Positions 12,296 through 23,949 of a stretch of 64,000 bases of DNA are shown one piece after another. Where the stretch lies: contig CALZFC010000009.1 of NCBI GenBank assembly GCA_945643635.1, forward strand, positions 2,837,501-2,901,500, given 5' to 3'. This stretch comes from Allodiplogaster sudhausi. Lineage: Eukaryota > Nematoda > Chromadorea > Rhabditida > Diplogasteridae. Every line of letters begins with the position of its first letter. The first letter of the stretch is position 1. A program made the translations under genes and the position numbers. The notes under the pieces were generated by a model. The model saw only the letters and a list, made by a program, of their open reading frames with translations, was not told the origin of the DNA and did not search any database.

Positions 12296-13227
12296 AATTT
12301 TTTATTTGTAAATTTTAATGAAGAGTGGCTTGGCTTACATTCCTATGTAAGTTACTATCGCGAAGAATCAGAAAGGCTTCATAGAAAGAAATTCATATCA
12401 TCTGTGTCAGCAAATTCCGCAACTTGCAAATAGTTTCGTTTCATCATAAAGCTTCATCGCTTCGCAGACTTTATTAATCTATTTTCAATGTCTTAAGCAG
12501 ACAAAAGCACAAAGTGGTCTTATTACAAATTTATTAAGGTTAATGTACTCCCGCTTTTCATGGTAATTGGCATGAACGGCCTTAGTGGACCTAGTTTATT
12601 GCTCTGTTAAAGTATTTCTATATTTTAAATCGGCGCTTGATGAGATTGGTTGCAGTTGGCTAAGATTAGGCACTGGGCTTGAACTTTCCTAGCAGCGGCC
12701 GCGTGTGTCTAACACCCATTAAATGTACTCGCGAATGAACTAAAAGTCAATTTGGCTACAATTATTTTCTTTTTTTTCTTTTGGCTATGGAATAGTTAAT
12801 TAGCCTACCAGATTTCCGCTAATTGCATCCTAGCCCTTGAATAATCCTTCTCACGTAAGGTAACCCCCACCCATTGGAACGCCGAGATGCACAACGGATT
12901 CTTGAAGATGTGAAATCATAAAACTTGTCGCCTCTATTTAGAACACTTTCTCTAATTCTACCCTTCTCGAGCAAGGGGCTGAAAATAATAGGGTTATCTC
13001 TTCAATTTCTTTTTCTCGACCGGAGTAGGGGATATTGAACAATATATTATTAATATATTATTTCTATAAACTTAATTATTTCTGCTGGTTTTGGAAACCA
13101 CTTCGAAAGAGCAACTAGGCAATACTTTGCACAATTTCCTTTCAGTTCTAAAAATAACAGTAAAAAAACATAGTTTGGTGGTCTGGAAAGTGTGCCTGAA
13201 CAATTTGGATTGTAGCGGAGAAGTTGA

Positions 13228-15049
13228 TCAATCGTGTAGGCCAGTGGAGCGAAGGTTCTGGTGGACAATGTGAGCGACGGCGGAGGAGAAGACTCGCTCA
13301 ATGTTTTCCGTGTCCGTCGCGAGAGTCGTGAACACAAAGAACTTGTGCTTGTGCTGCACGTAGCGACCGAACATCTTCTTGATGAACTCGGACGCATCGT
13401 CCACCGAATTGTCGCCTGAGGTGGCCGCCTCCTTTTCATCTCTTGACTCACGCTCTTTGCTCGTACCTTTGTAATTGTTCCAGCACCTCGACAGGGGAAC
13501 TGTTCGCAGTTTCTCCTTGAAGATATCGTACTTGTTCAAGAATAACACAATTGACGCGCTTCGAAACATCTCACTGGAGACTATCGTCTTGAAGATTTCG
13601 AAATTGTGCAGCATACGATTCTTAAATTGAAATTCTTTAGCAAAATGGATTTGCGATGGTCGACAACCTGTGATTTGTCCTCCGGATCGAGTAAGTCGTA
13701 ATCGCTTAACGCAATTACAAACAAGATCATGTCCACATTATCGAAACAATGTATCCACTTCCTTCTTTCCGTTCTCTGGCCGCCCACATCTACCATGCTG
13801 AAGAAAGGATTATATGTAATGTCATTTCAAAAGCTAGGATATCTCACTGGAAATCAATCTTCTTGTGATGGAAGTTCATCTCGCTAATGCCGACAGTTCT
13901 GAAGCGGCAGTACAGAATGTCCTGGAGGCTCGGCGTGTAGGTTGTCTCTCCAATTCGCGCCATATTCTCCAAAAAGCTGAAAGGACCATGCATTGAAGAG
14001 GGATAGGAGGAGAGAATGCTTGTAGTGAAGGCTGACTGCTTGGCAGAGTCCAGAAGCTGATAGGAGAAGCGGCGGACGTAGGCCGCTTGCACTTGATTTG
14101 TGCTCCACATCCTTTCGATGCATCTCGAAATCGTCACGGGCATTTCGGCATTCTCCTCGTTCTCGATTGTCTTGTAGTACTCGCGAAAACGATCGACATC
14201 TTCCTGAAAAGAAATAAATTCCTTATACAACTATTCATCAGATTCTCTTTAACTTTTCTTTGCTTGAATTATTTAGGACAATAGAGAAATTTAGTGAACG
14301 CATTGAACAAACTCATTATTATAAACCGCATACACTGTTTCATAATGTATTGAAAAAAACCAAGACTGCATTTTCACTTTTAACAGTGAACGCTACGATA
14401 TGATGAAAGTGAGACCTGTGTTGACAACTCATGCTTGTATTTGAACATGTCGCAAGCGTCCAGAAGTTGTCTCATCGCCTCTATGCAGTTTCTATGAATC
14501 GTTGACCGATATTCCTTTATTTGCTCTTCAGTAAATCCGTTTAAGTGAAGAATCCTGAATGAAACAGAAATTTTATTTTAAAAAATATAAAAAAAAGTCG
14601 CTGAATAAACCTCATCTGCTTGAAAATAGTTGTCTTTCCGCACTCAGATCCTCCTTAAAGTATAAAAGTACAAAGTCAATCACGTAGACAAGATAAAGCA
14701 GAATCAGATAACCCAGAAGAAGAATCTTGAACTTTCGTTCGCTGTCGTTCTTTTCCTTGCTGAGTTGCTTGTCGATCATGCGCGAGGCGCTAGCAGCTCT
14801 CTTAAAAAAATTCGTTCATTTTCTCAGACATTGCTTAAAGTGCATCATTTGTAGGGATATCTGCCGGGAAAATCGCTAATGTAGCTAGAAATGTTCGCGA
14901 GAAATGTTTGTAGGTCTGTGCCGTGTTTCTAGTCTCGCAGTTAGCTGTGTTGTGGATGTTTAGTACCAAATGAATTGTGTCTGAGAAAGTGAAGGGTGAA
15001 TGTGAGAGAAACGTACACTTCCGCGTAGAGTACCAGCCGATGAACCCAT
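13228..15049 (-). CDS. Heterotrimeric G-protein alpha subunit with unusual P-loop
   Basis: Nine minus-strand exons: 15049-15017, 14800-14713, 14653-14611, 14554-14416, 14203-14037, 13976-13848, 13797-13668, 13620-13467 and 13415-13228. They join without a phase conflict into 356 residues, the normal size. Gly2 of MGSSAG could be myristoylated; there is no Cys3. With this start the P-loop glycine falls at residue 40, as in G-alpha-i. Motifs: G1 is GGSECGKTT where the family has GAGESGKS/T; G2 is [12 protein letters not shown] with the catalytic Arg; G3 is DVGGQR with the catalytic Gln; G4 is NKYD; G5 is TLATDT where most have TCAT. The end is GLHD, so the pertussis-toxin cysteine is absent. 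The helical domain is present (exons 4-5). It is likely one of the diverged nematode GPA subunits, which mostly act in chemosensory neurons; orthology is not assigned. Ser at the Gly42 (Ras Gly12) position is odd. Confidence 0.88.
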
Positions 15050-15928
15050 CCGATCTGCTCCTCCCTGTCGCTAGCTTCTTCTCTTCTCGCGCATCACTTG
15101 ACGATTTTCTCTGCCAAACTCAGCAACTCTTCTCACGATCTTTGCCTCTCCTTTCCTTCCTTCCACAAACTGGTAAAGAGACTGCTGAGAAAAACAATTT
15201 GCGGAACAGTAAGCATGCGTGGCAGTAAGAAAGGATTGAGATTGCGAGAAGTTGTGTGAGGGAGAAAAAGGAAACGTAGGGGATAATAAGGGAGCGAGTG
15301 AGTGAGCGGAGAAGAGGTGGGAACTTGGGTGGATGGAGAGCGACTCGCACGCCTTCTCTGCAACGGATAGCGCGAATCAATGGAGGAAGGGCTTGGGAGG
15401 GGAATGGAGGGAGGCCTCCGCTCGCGCATGAAATCATAAAAGCGCACACACCGAAGGAGGCAGGAGTCTGCGGACTCCCCTGCAGACTCCCCCGCATAAT
15501 TGCATCATTAGGCCAGCTAAAGAAAGATCTCCTGAAAATTCATGGATATATCTTTGTGAAGAAAATCTGCATAAATAAATTCAAAAAAGTTCTGTCATCT
15601 ACTTCATGGCTTCTAAAACCGTCTCTACTCAGCTACTTTTCAGATGGTCCATTTAAATTTTTACTCAATTTAATAACACAGGTTTCAAAATATCTGGAAA
15701 ATCTATCACTTGCCAACTGTTGTGCTGCCTTCTACTTTATGTCTTTTGCTTCTTTTTGATGCTGGCACGGTAACATAAAGGAGACGTCGTAGAAGGGCAG
15801 GTCACCATGGAGTGCCTGAGGGTAGCCAGGCGACAGCTGCCCAGCTTCTCCTCTGACGAAGCATCTAGAAGCTTACCACAGAAGTGCTCCAATCACTGGT
15901 AAGCAACTTTTGCCTTCTTCGAGAAGCA

Positions 15929-18900
15929 ATGGATGGAAATTCCTTACTCGAACCTCTTCTGCTCCTTCTACTCTTTCTTAAAGGTTGACATATACAAAAG
16001 CGAAAAATTGTTTTTCATATTTTACTCAAACGCTCGACGAACATCGATGCTAATTTCATCGTTGTTTTTCACCTGTCATCTAAATTGATTTCTTTTTGTA
16101 TGTATATTGGTTCTCAGACATGGCAATATTCAAAGCATTCCAGGACAGAACGCTTGTTTATGCGAAGGACTGGACGTGCGGGAGTCGGACGGCTCAGAGC
16201 ACTGTTTTGTTGTCAGTAGTTTGTCTCAGTGATTGTGAGCAGGAGTGGGTGGTCAGTCGACTTCTTCTGTTCCCTCCACCAGACTCTGGCCGCGTGCCAA
16301 GTGGAGGAGGCCCTCGTGAGAGCGACTTTCAGACTCGCAGAGAGAGAGAGAGAAAAGGAGGGAGGGATTGGCTGAGGCTGAGGGCATGAGCAAAGAGACA
16401 TAACCATGTGTATGCGTGTGTGCCTGTCGAATGCGGAATCTTTGAGTGTGGGAATGGAAAGGAAAGAGACGACAAGCCTTGCAGATCAACAGTCGCGCAT
16501 ACTCCACGTGGGCGGCTGCGGATGCCTCCTGCCAGCAGGTTTCCGGGCATCTCGCCCATATCACCAGCAATGACACTCTCGATGTACTGCTTCCTTACAT
16601 AAAGAAGGTACATGATTTCATGCTTTTGTTCAGAATAGTGTATCAATTATCGCAAAATTAAGTTACATTATGTAAATTATATGTAATCTTATTGTTAGAG
16701 CACAGAAGATGAATGCAGGTTTACTCACTTCCGATTTTGACTGGCTTTTCCGTCGGGAATGTCGAAACATCTGAGTTGGCCATCGTCTGTCCCAACAACA
16801 CTTTCAGCGGAATTGTCGATCCAGACCAGTCACTCTACAGCGGAGTAAGAAGAGTCAAGATGACATTTACATGCTCGCTTGCTTGTTCTCAGAGTCCATC
16901 TGTGGGTGACGGCTGTGTCTTCATCGTCTCACCCGACTTCAAGCTGCACTACCTCCCTTGCACAACATCAGCGCATGTGCTCTGCGACATCCGTGCGAAA
17001 TTACATTGCTTTGAGAACAGGAAATAAGTTATTTCATTTAGCCTTCAACAAGCCGGATTACTGCAAAGTCCAAGGCACATGTATCATCCCAACTGCCGCT
17101 GGCTCTACGCCAAGTTCGAAGTGAGTGCCTTTCTTGGCAATAAACATGCAATATTGCACAACTGTTTCAGCATGCTGTCGACGACGAGAGCAAACGTCTC
17201 TGTTATGCCGAGCACAGGCACGACTACGATGCACTCAGTGACCGCAAGAAGCTCCTCCTCTATCTCTTCAAATGCGACAAGCCATTCGACTGCCATCAAG
17301 ACATTGCCTCCGAGCACCCTCATCAATCTCTCCTCAATGATGCCATCTCCCACAAATGCCACCCCATCCGCTCCTTCAATGAAGCCAGGCGGAGATGTGC
17401 CCAATTCCTCTACGAAAAAACAGCACGTCACAACATCGCTCCAGAACCATGAATACGAAACAACACAAACAAGATCAATGATCAGTGCAACCGGAAGGAC
17501 AACCCTTAATGGAAAAGGGAGCAATAGCACAACGGCAAAAACAAGCACAAACGCAACAACCACTATCTCTTCTATTACGATTCCATCATCTGGTACATTG
17601 CCAACACGGTAGATCGTTTATGCATTTTAGCAACAATATGAAAGAACGCTGATATTTTCTTAACTGATACGATTATAGCCGTGACTCGGCTAACGTGACT
17701 ATTGAACCACCTCCATTGAATGGTGGCCTCCCTAACAGATCAACGACATTTTTTCCCGCTAGTTCTATTCTTCCAATCAACACACAAAGCAGCACCGGTT
17801 AATAGTACCAAAAATTAATATTGATTTTCGAAACATGCGAATGATTGCTCCCAGAATTGCCGAGTGGCCCGCATTGCCAGAAAGGAGGCATTGCCTTCTC
17901 TGGATGGTGCGTGCCGTGGTGGCTCTTCGCCATTATGGCAGCTCTCCTCCTTCTTCTGCTTCTCTGCTGTCTCTTTTGTCTCTGCCACTATTTCTGCCGT
18001 CTCTGTTTCTGCTGCAAATCGTTCGTTTTCAACAGCAATTTGATTGATCTTTTATCGTATGTACATGCATAGACAGCTAGCTCCTTCTTTTCCGACACGA
18101 GATCCCGGCCGCAGCAAAGAGCGAGAGTAGGCCTCATCTGGATAAGGGAGTACAGTCGGATCCGGTGACTCCGACGCTACCACCTCGAGCACTGAGCAAA
18201 GAATACGGTTACAATTACGTGCAAGGCATATTACCAAGTCAATGTAAATTCCTAGAGCCGGCCGGTGAAACTGTGCCCAAGATGCCCTCGGGAGTGAAGT
18301 CGGCAGCGCCGGCCGCGCTTCTCCTCGGAGGCCTCTACGCGGATGGAGAAAAGAAGCCGCGGAGCGAGCCACTCATGCCGCCCGTGCCAATCGCCCCACT
18401 CCGCGCCGAGCCTCCCCCTGTCATCCCAATTGAAGAAGAACGACTCACTCTCGGTCTGTTTGCCGTCATTGTACGGCTGATCATCGAGGCAGCTTCTTTC
18501 AGATGCCATCGCACCCAGCCAGAACATTTCTGCTACGTCCAGGCCTGATGCTGCCAAACCACAGCATCGTCAGTTCGTCCGCGCCCCGATGACAGTACTT
18601 ACAGCGAACGAGGATGAACCACTTCCACACGAGGACGAACCACGTGATCATGCACCCAAGGAGCCTTTCCCGCAGGCCATTCCGAATAAAGCGCTCAATG
18701 AAGATGCAAGAAATATTCCTGATGCTGAAGGGCATGCACCCCATCCCTCCCCTGGCCGTCCTCCGGCCCTGCCGAAGAATCCAGAAGACCCGCTCAAGTT
18801 CGAACGGAACCAGGCACCCACAAGGGATCATAGGTAATATGGTATTTGTTCTCACAATTTTATCTATCTTTTTACTAAAATTTTCTTATTTTACAGCTTC

Positions 18901-19784
18901 CTTCCCCTAGAGGACGATTCTGAGCAGCTGCCAAAATCGGCGATTGGCGCGCCTCCACGACGTGAATTCCCATCAAGATTCTCGAATTCAGATCCACCCC
19001 AGCCGCCCACGAATCCTCAAATTGACACACCGATTTCGCCATCAACGGACTCCGGCCCAGCAGCACCAAAGAAGGACCCACATTCATTTGCACCAATCGA
19101 GAAGGCTCCTCGGAGTTCAGGATCTGAAGTCGAGGATCCTATCCCGCAACACGAACTGACAGCCGCGACAAACCGTCCTCCAAATCGTTCCGAGGCAATC
19201 AAAGAAGACCCAGAAGTACCCCAGCAGGCCACAAAGCGACATATTGATGCACAAATTTCGCCATCAGCAGACTCCGTCCCGGAAGCACCAAAGAAGAACG
19301 CACAGTCGTTTGCTCCGATAAACAAATCTCAGAGTTCAGAGATTCCGAGGGATGACAAAAATAACAAATATGATGCGATCGAGAAAGCTCCTCAGAGTGC
19401 AGAGATTCCGAGTGCTGAGAAAGATAACAAACCGAGTGTACAGCTTGCAGTGCCAGTCAGCACTCCCTCGTCAGTCTCACGTTCTCTTTTCGTGTCAGAT
19501 TAGTGATAAACGTTCGCATTAGGAAGTCCCGTTCTCTTTCTCCCGTGCGAGAGCTGCCATCGTCTGCATCCAAGAGTCGTACCCCGTCTCCTTCTCCATT
19601 CGCTCGCGCTGGTATGTACGATCAGAGAGGACGGAATGGAACATGACCCTCTCATGCACATTTAGTCTCGGCTGGCAAGACGACACCGGCCACGACGGGA
19701 AATCTGTTCAGTAACGCCTCCCCCGCTCAGTCCGCTAATCTCAAAGCTGCTCGCGGCAGACTTGGAGGAGTTGGCATTTCGTAA
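15929..19784 (+). CDS. Single-pass membrane protein: C-type lectin domain, mucin-like stalk, long proline-rich cytoplasmic tail
   Basis: Fourteen exons: 15929-15983, 16144-16211, 16485-16607, 16719-16844, 16893-16992, 17042-17120, 17171-17608, 17679-17797, 17855-18024, 18102-18453, 18503-18833, 18897-19469, 19523-19611 and 19666-19784. They close in frame at 913 residues. A signal peptide (EPLLLLLLFLK) leads into a C-type-lectin-like domain, residues about 19-160. It shows HCFVINSRAYSTWAAADASC, GHLAHITSND, then GDGCVFIVS and the terminal CTTSAHVLC. The EPN/WND sugar and calcium motifs are not evident. Residues about 184-369 are a Ser/Thr-rich stalk with many N-x-S/T sites. A membrane segment (WWLFAIMAALLLLLLLCC, about 391-413) is followed by a 500-residue tail with many prolines, acidic stretches and a repeated unit (ISPSTDS..APKK..SFAPI and ISPSADS..APKK..SFAPI). 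The junction 18024/18102 uses a weak acceptor. A cell-surface receptor or adhesion role with cytoplasmic scaffolding is inferred. Poly(A) signal at 20006-20011. Confidence 0.75.
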
Positions 19785-20005
19785 TTCTCGTGATGTCATT
19801 GCAAAACATGAACCATTTAGGTGGCCGGCGGCAAAGGAGAGAAGCCTGAAGGATGGAAGCCATGGGCTAAAGAGACCAGAGGATTCGGTGAAAATCCTGG
19901 ATATCTTAATAACGACTAAGTCATTGCAAAACGTTGGGTTGCAGGACCAAAGTAAATATGCACTTTAGAAAGGGCTTAGATTGTCAGTTTAAACGTCTGA
20001 TTTGG

Positions 20006-20011
20006 AATAAA
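20006..20011 (+). other. Poly(A) signal of the lectin-domain receptor gene
   Basis: AATAAA about 220 bases after the stop at 19782-19784. Between here and nlp-3 (21049) I see no feature; open frames at 20199-20564 look random. Confidence 0.45.
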
Positions 20012-21048
20012 GCATGAAGAGGGAACCGAACACGTGGAATCTGTCGTAATCATCTTTCAAATAGAGTTTAGTTAATGAAGTTAAAAAAGGTTATTATATA
20101 ATGAGTTTTAGCAATTTATTGTATGCCCATGTCAGAGTGTCGAAGAAAACTCCATGTTAAGAAATGGTTGCAGGATATTTTTTGTGTGAATGCTATGATT
20201 GAATGTAATGTGGCATAACTGCGTCGAGGCGAATGTTCCGGATAAGCATTCATTGCCCGATCCCCACATTTCCGCATCTTCCTTAAGGTGCCACCCAACA
20301 TGGAGCATTCGAGACGACAACAATTACATGGCCCATTTTCTCTGGCGACCGAATGCTAGTGTCTTCTCTTTATTCGAGACCATTTGTCGTATAGCAAACG
20401 ATGTGAACGGAGACTCTGTCAGTCGGTGGCAGGCGAAGCCATCTCAGCTTCCAGCGGAAGGAAGAACGCAAGGACGACGCCCTCGAGCTCAGCACAAACA
20501 TACCGTAGCACCTCCCTTTGGCCTACTCAGCCACATCTCAGATGCCGGCCGCTCAGTTGCTTGACGCACCGCGTCGGAGAGAGGCCGGCTCCTCCACTTC
20601 TTTGCATCCTTTCCCATCCCATTATAAATTTTTCCTTAAAGCTATCGCACATGCTTTTGCTACATCGGAATACAAGAACTCACAGGATTAGAATAAAGCT
20701 TCAGCTGTTCCATTTCAACGTGCAGTTTGTTCCCTTCATTTATTGTCATTCTTTCAAAGCAATCACAATGTGTGGTCACAATTTCTTCTCATTCTAAACA
20801 ATTCCGGAGATGGCAGATTTTGTTTACCAAGCTGGCAGGGATATTATATCAAACTTGTTCACATGTGTCGAGTTTTACGTCAAAGTAATCTAAGAGGACT
20901 TATAGTCAAACATTTATATCTCTTCTGATCTCTTACATTATTTAGGTTAATTTTCTAAGTTCTTATTTGAATCGTAACTCGCGATTGACTAAACATTTCC
21001 AGCTGAGAGCTATTCTAAGACTTCAGGTTCCCCGACCGGCTTGGCAAG

Positions 21049-21400
21049 ATGCATTCCATCTTCTCTCTGCTTCTTCTCGCAGTCGTTGCTATCGCCATCA
21101 TCCTACCAGTTACAAACTGTGAAAGTGTAAGCATGGACTCAGTTTGTAATAACGCAATAAATGATTGTTTTTGTCGAAGAGAAAGTCGTTGATCATGTTG
21201 AGAGAGCGAAGAGGGCGATCAACCCGTTCCTGGACTCAATGGGTAAACGTGCCGTGAATCCATTCCTTGACTCGGTCGGAAAGAGGGCCGCCGCCCTGAA
21301 CCTCCTGCCGCTTCCTAAACGGTACTTTGACTCGCTGGCTGGCCAAAGTCTCGGCAAGCGCTCCGACCCTTCTCTATACATGGAAGAGTTCGTATACTGA
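21049..21400 (+). CDS. nlp-3: NLP-3 neuropeptide precursor
   Basis: Two exons, 21049-21126 and 21182-21400, encode 98 residues: a signal peptide (LLLLAVVAIAIILP) and a short spacer, then peptides separated by Lys-Arg. These are AINPFLDSMG-KR, AVNPFLDSVG-KR, AAALNLLPLP-KR, YFDSLAGQSLG-KR and the carboxy end SDPSLYMEEFVY. The first, second and fourth match the C. elegans NLP-3 peptides, one with a Val for Ile change; the Gly before Lys-Arg predicts C-terminal amidation. AAALNLLPLP has no Gly, so it would not be amidated and may be a spacer. NLP-3 is known in C. elegans as a neuropeptide co-released from serotonergic neurons that promotes egg laying. Processing takes place in dense-core vesicles. 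Two AATAAA signals follow at 21584-21589 and 21593-21598. Confidence 0.95.
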
Positions 21401-21583
21401 GCCATCCCAGTTCAATTTCTAGCTCACTATGAACTCATTGTCGGTTCCTTCCAACGTTTCAGGCACTTTTAATATTCTCCAAAAATTTTTTTCTCTCTCT
21501 CTATGTAACCCAGCAGAATCCGTCATTGTTCATTTCACTGTCATATGTGTCATTTGCCGTCGTTATCTACATATTTTGTGTAA

Positions 21584-21598
21584 AATAAATTGAATAAA
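21584..21598 (+). other. Poly(A) signals of nlp-3
   Basis: Two AATAAA hexamers (21584-21589 and 21593-21598), about 190 bases after the stop codon. Confidence 0.6.
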
Positions 21599-21853
21599 CT
21601 AAGTTCGTTAAAATTAAAATTCCACGGTTTTGCAGCTTACAAAACCTTTTCGTCGCAGGAAAGGAACGAAACTTGGTTCTGATATACCTGCTAATACAAA
21701 CATGTATGTATTTGGTGGATGGGATACTCATTGGTTGTTACATATATCACTTAAAGCACTTTATACATAAAATGCAGAATACTGCTCGGCATGACAATGG
21801 TATTATTAAATTCGAACAGATTCGCTTATTAAAATGATGTGTGACAGAAATGA

Positions 21854-23902
21854 TTAGAAAAGGCTGATGCCAATGTTGGCAATGTGAACATGCTGCCACT
21901 TGACTTGAGTCGTCTGCGTTCGCGTGTGGAGTCGCGTAATCTTGGAACAAATCAAGGGTAAATTCCTTTGTTTGAAGACTTATATTTAAATATACAAATT
22001 TGTCAGATTAAAATTCGCACCTGGCTCTTATTCTCACAACTTGCAAGAATCGTATCAACTGTGGAGTTTGTTCCTTGGATGGCGAAGAACGTCAGGTCCT
22101 CATTAGTCTTCGAGTAAGAGACCAGCGCAGCGAGGAGCGTACTGAATCAAAATGTTTTTGAAGGCAATTCACATAAGTACGGAAGTTCTAGTTTGCGCTT
22201 TCAGAATCGACCTGATTTATATGTCGAATCAAGAAGGACAAAAGAACTAACGTTGCGGTCGCTTCATCTCCAGCGTAGCAGAACAGAATTCGGTTGCGGA
22301 GTGCCAATGCGTATCCCGTCGCCTCTTCCTCCTCATTGTAGGCAACGACTCCATGTGCCTGGATTTGCAGATGGCATCAACCAGTTTGAAAGCCCAATGA
22401 AATTCAACCTCTGGGTGCTGCAGAAGGAATTGAATAATCGACGAGCGATGGTATAGTGTGATCTGGAAAAGAACCAATCTTTATTAACAAGACATGTTCT
22501 TTCTTCTTTTACTATTGCTTATACATCGCTTGACTTGCGCGAACCTTTTCGTCGTAGTCGATGACATCGCCAATGTTGCTCTTCTCAATGCTCTTGACGG
22601 TCGCCTTGCAGCCGTGAGCAGCAGCAGAGAACGCTTCGAAGAGTGAGTCTCTGCAGAGATCCATCAGCCAATATGCACTTTTCAATCTTATTTCTTCATT
22701 CAAATAACGAAATACGGCGCCAGGGAAGGGCTAATGCACGAGCAGTCGTACTCGCGAAAACTAGAATGCGCGAGCAAAATACTCCTATTTTTGAGATTGC
22801 AAGATTAGGTTGTTTTTCTGCAACAACATGTTTTGCAATGTTCGAGGTCTCTCATTAAAGTGAAATTAGCTCTGCACACTCATTTTGAAGAAGTAAAAGT
22901 GCCTAATCGCCTCAATCAGGATGGCCAACCAGATAGGAGAGATATCAATCTCAAGACTCGAAATGGAAAGTGTCTTGTTGGGATGAGAGAAAGGAAGAAG
23001 GAAGGTTGGCCCTAACCGGTTGGCCCTCGCGAGAACTCACCTGTTGCAGGTCGCTTCAATGAACACCGACGAGTCGCTCACAACGAATCCATTCAAATCT
23101 CTCCAGATATCCGCGTTCTCGCTCAATTTGCAAAAGAGAGTTATGAATGAGAATATACTAGCAAGCTATGACCCAATCATATCTGCGAGATATCGGATAT
23201 CTGGGAAAGGCTCAAGGCATGAATGAGTGAGATACCATTCTCGGCCAACAAGATCAATGGTGATGTTCTTCTCTCCGCCCATATTATGCGTTCCGATGGT
23301 CTGCTCAGTAAGCGATTCGGCGAGCAACATCTCGAGATATCTGGAAAATCAGAGGGCATTCACAGGATTCAAGATTGAAATAAATTGAGCAAAATAACCA
23401 ATTAATTAGAGGAATGCACATACCCGCCCTCATCATCAGCAAAGACCGCCTCGTACGGCCGCCACTGGCTCTTGTCAACTGCGCCAGGAACTGCGTCCAC
23501 CACCTGAACATGTCCAATCTTGCTCGATTCAGGCATGCCAAGAGGTATGTACCTTGAACACCGAATGATTTGATCCGTGTTCCTTCTTGTCCGCATTCAA
23601 TTCTACAACGGAAACAGTGTGTCGCGCGTATTTCTCCGAGACTCGGCCAAGCATGCAGTACGCCTAAAGTACAATGCTCATTTTTGCAACGTGTTTATTG
23701 GAGATACCTGCTTGTTGGACAGCTTCTGCATGATGCCGAAGGCAACTGGCGTGGAAGCATTGGAGTCGACGACGAGAGTTGTCGCGAAGCCGGTGGACTC
23801 CACAAGGGCAGGGTTGTTGTTGAGAGGGAGAAGACAGGGAGAGAGGACTCCGCCAGCCAGAGAATCCGCGATGAACGATGAGAGAGACGCTCCCGACAGC
23901 AT
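21854..23902 (-). CDS. Probable GNAT-fold acetyltransferase, two-domain type
   Basis: Ten minus-strand exons (23902-23708, 23663-23553, 23503-23424, 23340-23236, 23121-23041, 22650-22545, 22462-22409, 22358-22252, 22141-22021, 21940-21854) close in frame at 348 residues. The C-terminal third reads IDYDEKITLYHRSSIIQFLL, then GVVAYNEEEEATGYALALRN, then YAGDEATATTLLAALVS and FFAIQGTN. This pattern (YD..+..HR, GY-A-R strand, A..LL helix, N near the end) is what I know from the C-terminal domain of two-domain GNAT acetyltransferases of the YitH/Acetyltransf_18 type. The N-terminal half has TTLVVDSNASTPVAFGIMQ and YCMLGRVSEKYARHTVSVVE, which could be the degenerate first GNAT domain. Substrate unknown. 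The start Met is the first in the exon; an upstream coding exon beyond the TTTAG at about 23927 is possible. The 22408-22359 intron is only 50 bases. Confidence 0.55.
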
Positions 23903-23949
23903 TCTTTGTACGCTCAGCACTCGCTAAATGCATGTCCATTTTCTTCTGC

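Noticed and set aside
15298..15759. 153-codon open frame on the plus strand
   Set aside because: Arg/Gly-rich then AT-rich sequence with no family; it overlaps the region just upstream of the lectin gene and the 5' side of the G-alpha gene. It was considered as the start of the lectin gene, but a proper signal-peptide exon at 15929 fits by phase.
15807..15899. Alternative start exon (MECLRVARRQL...KCSNHW) for the lectin gene
   Set aside because: It can be joined only through a poor acceptor (CAAAG), and it lacks a signal peptide; the exon at 15929-15983 gives both signal peptide and phase.
17105..17563. 152-codon minus-strand frame with Val/Ala-rich sequence
   Set aside because: Antisense of the Ser/Thr-rich stalk exon of the lectin receptor.
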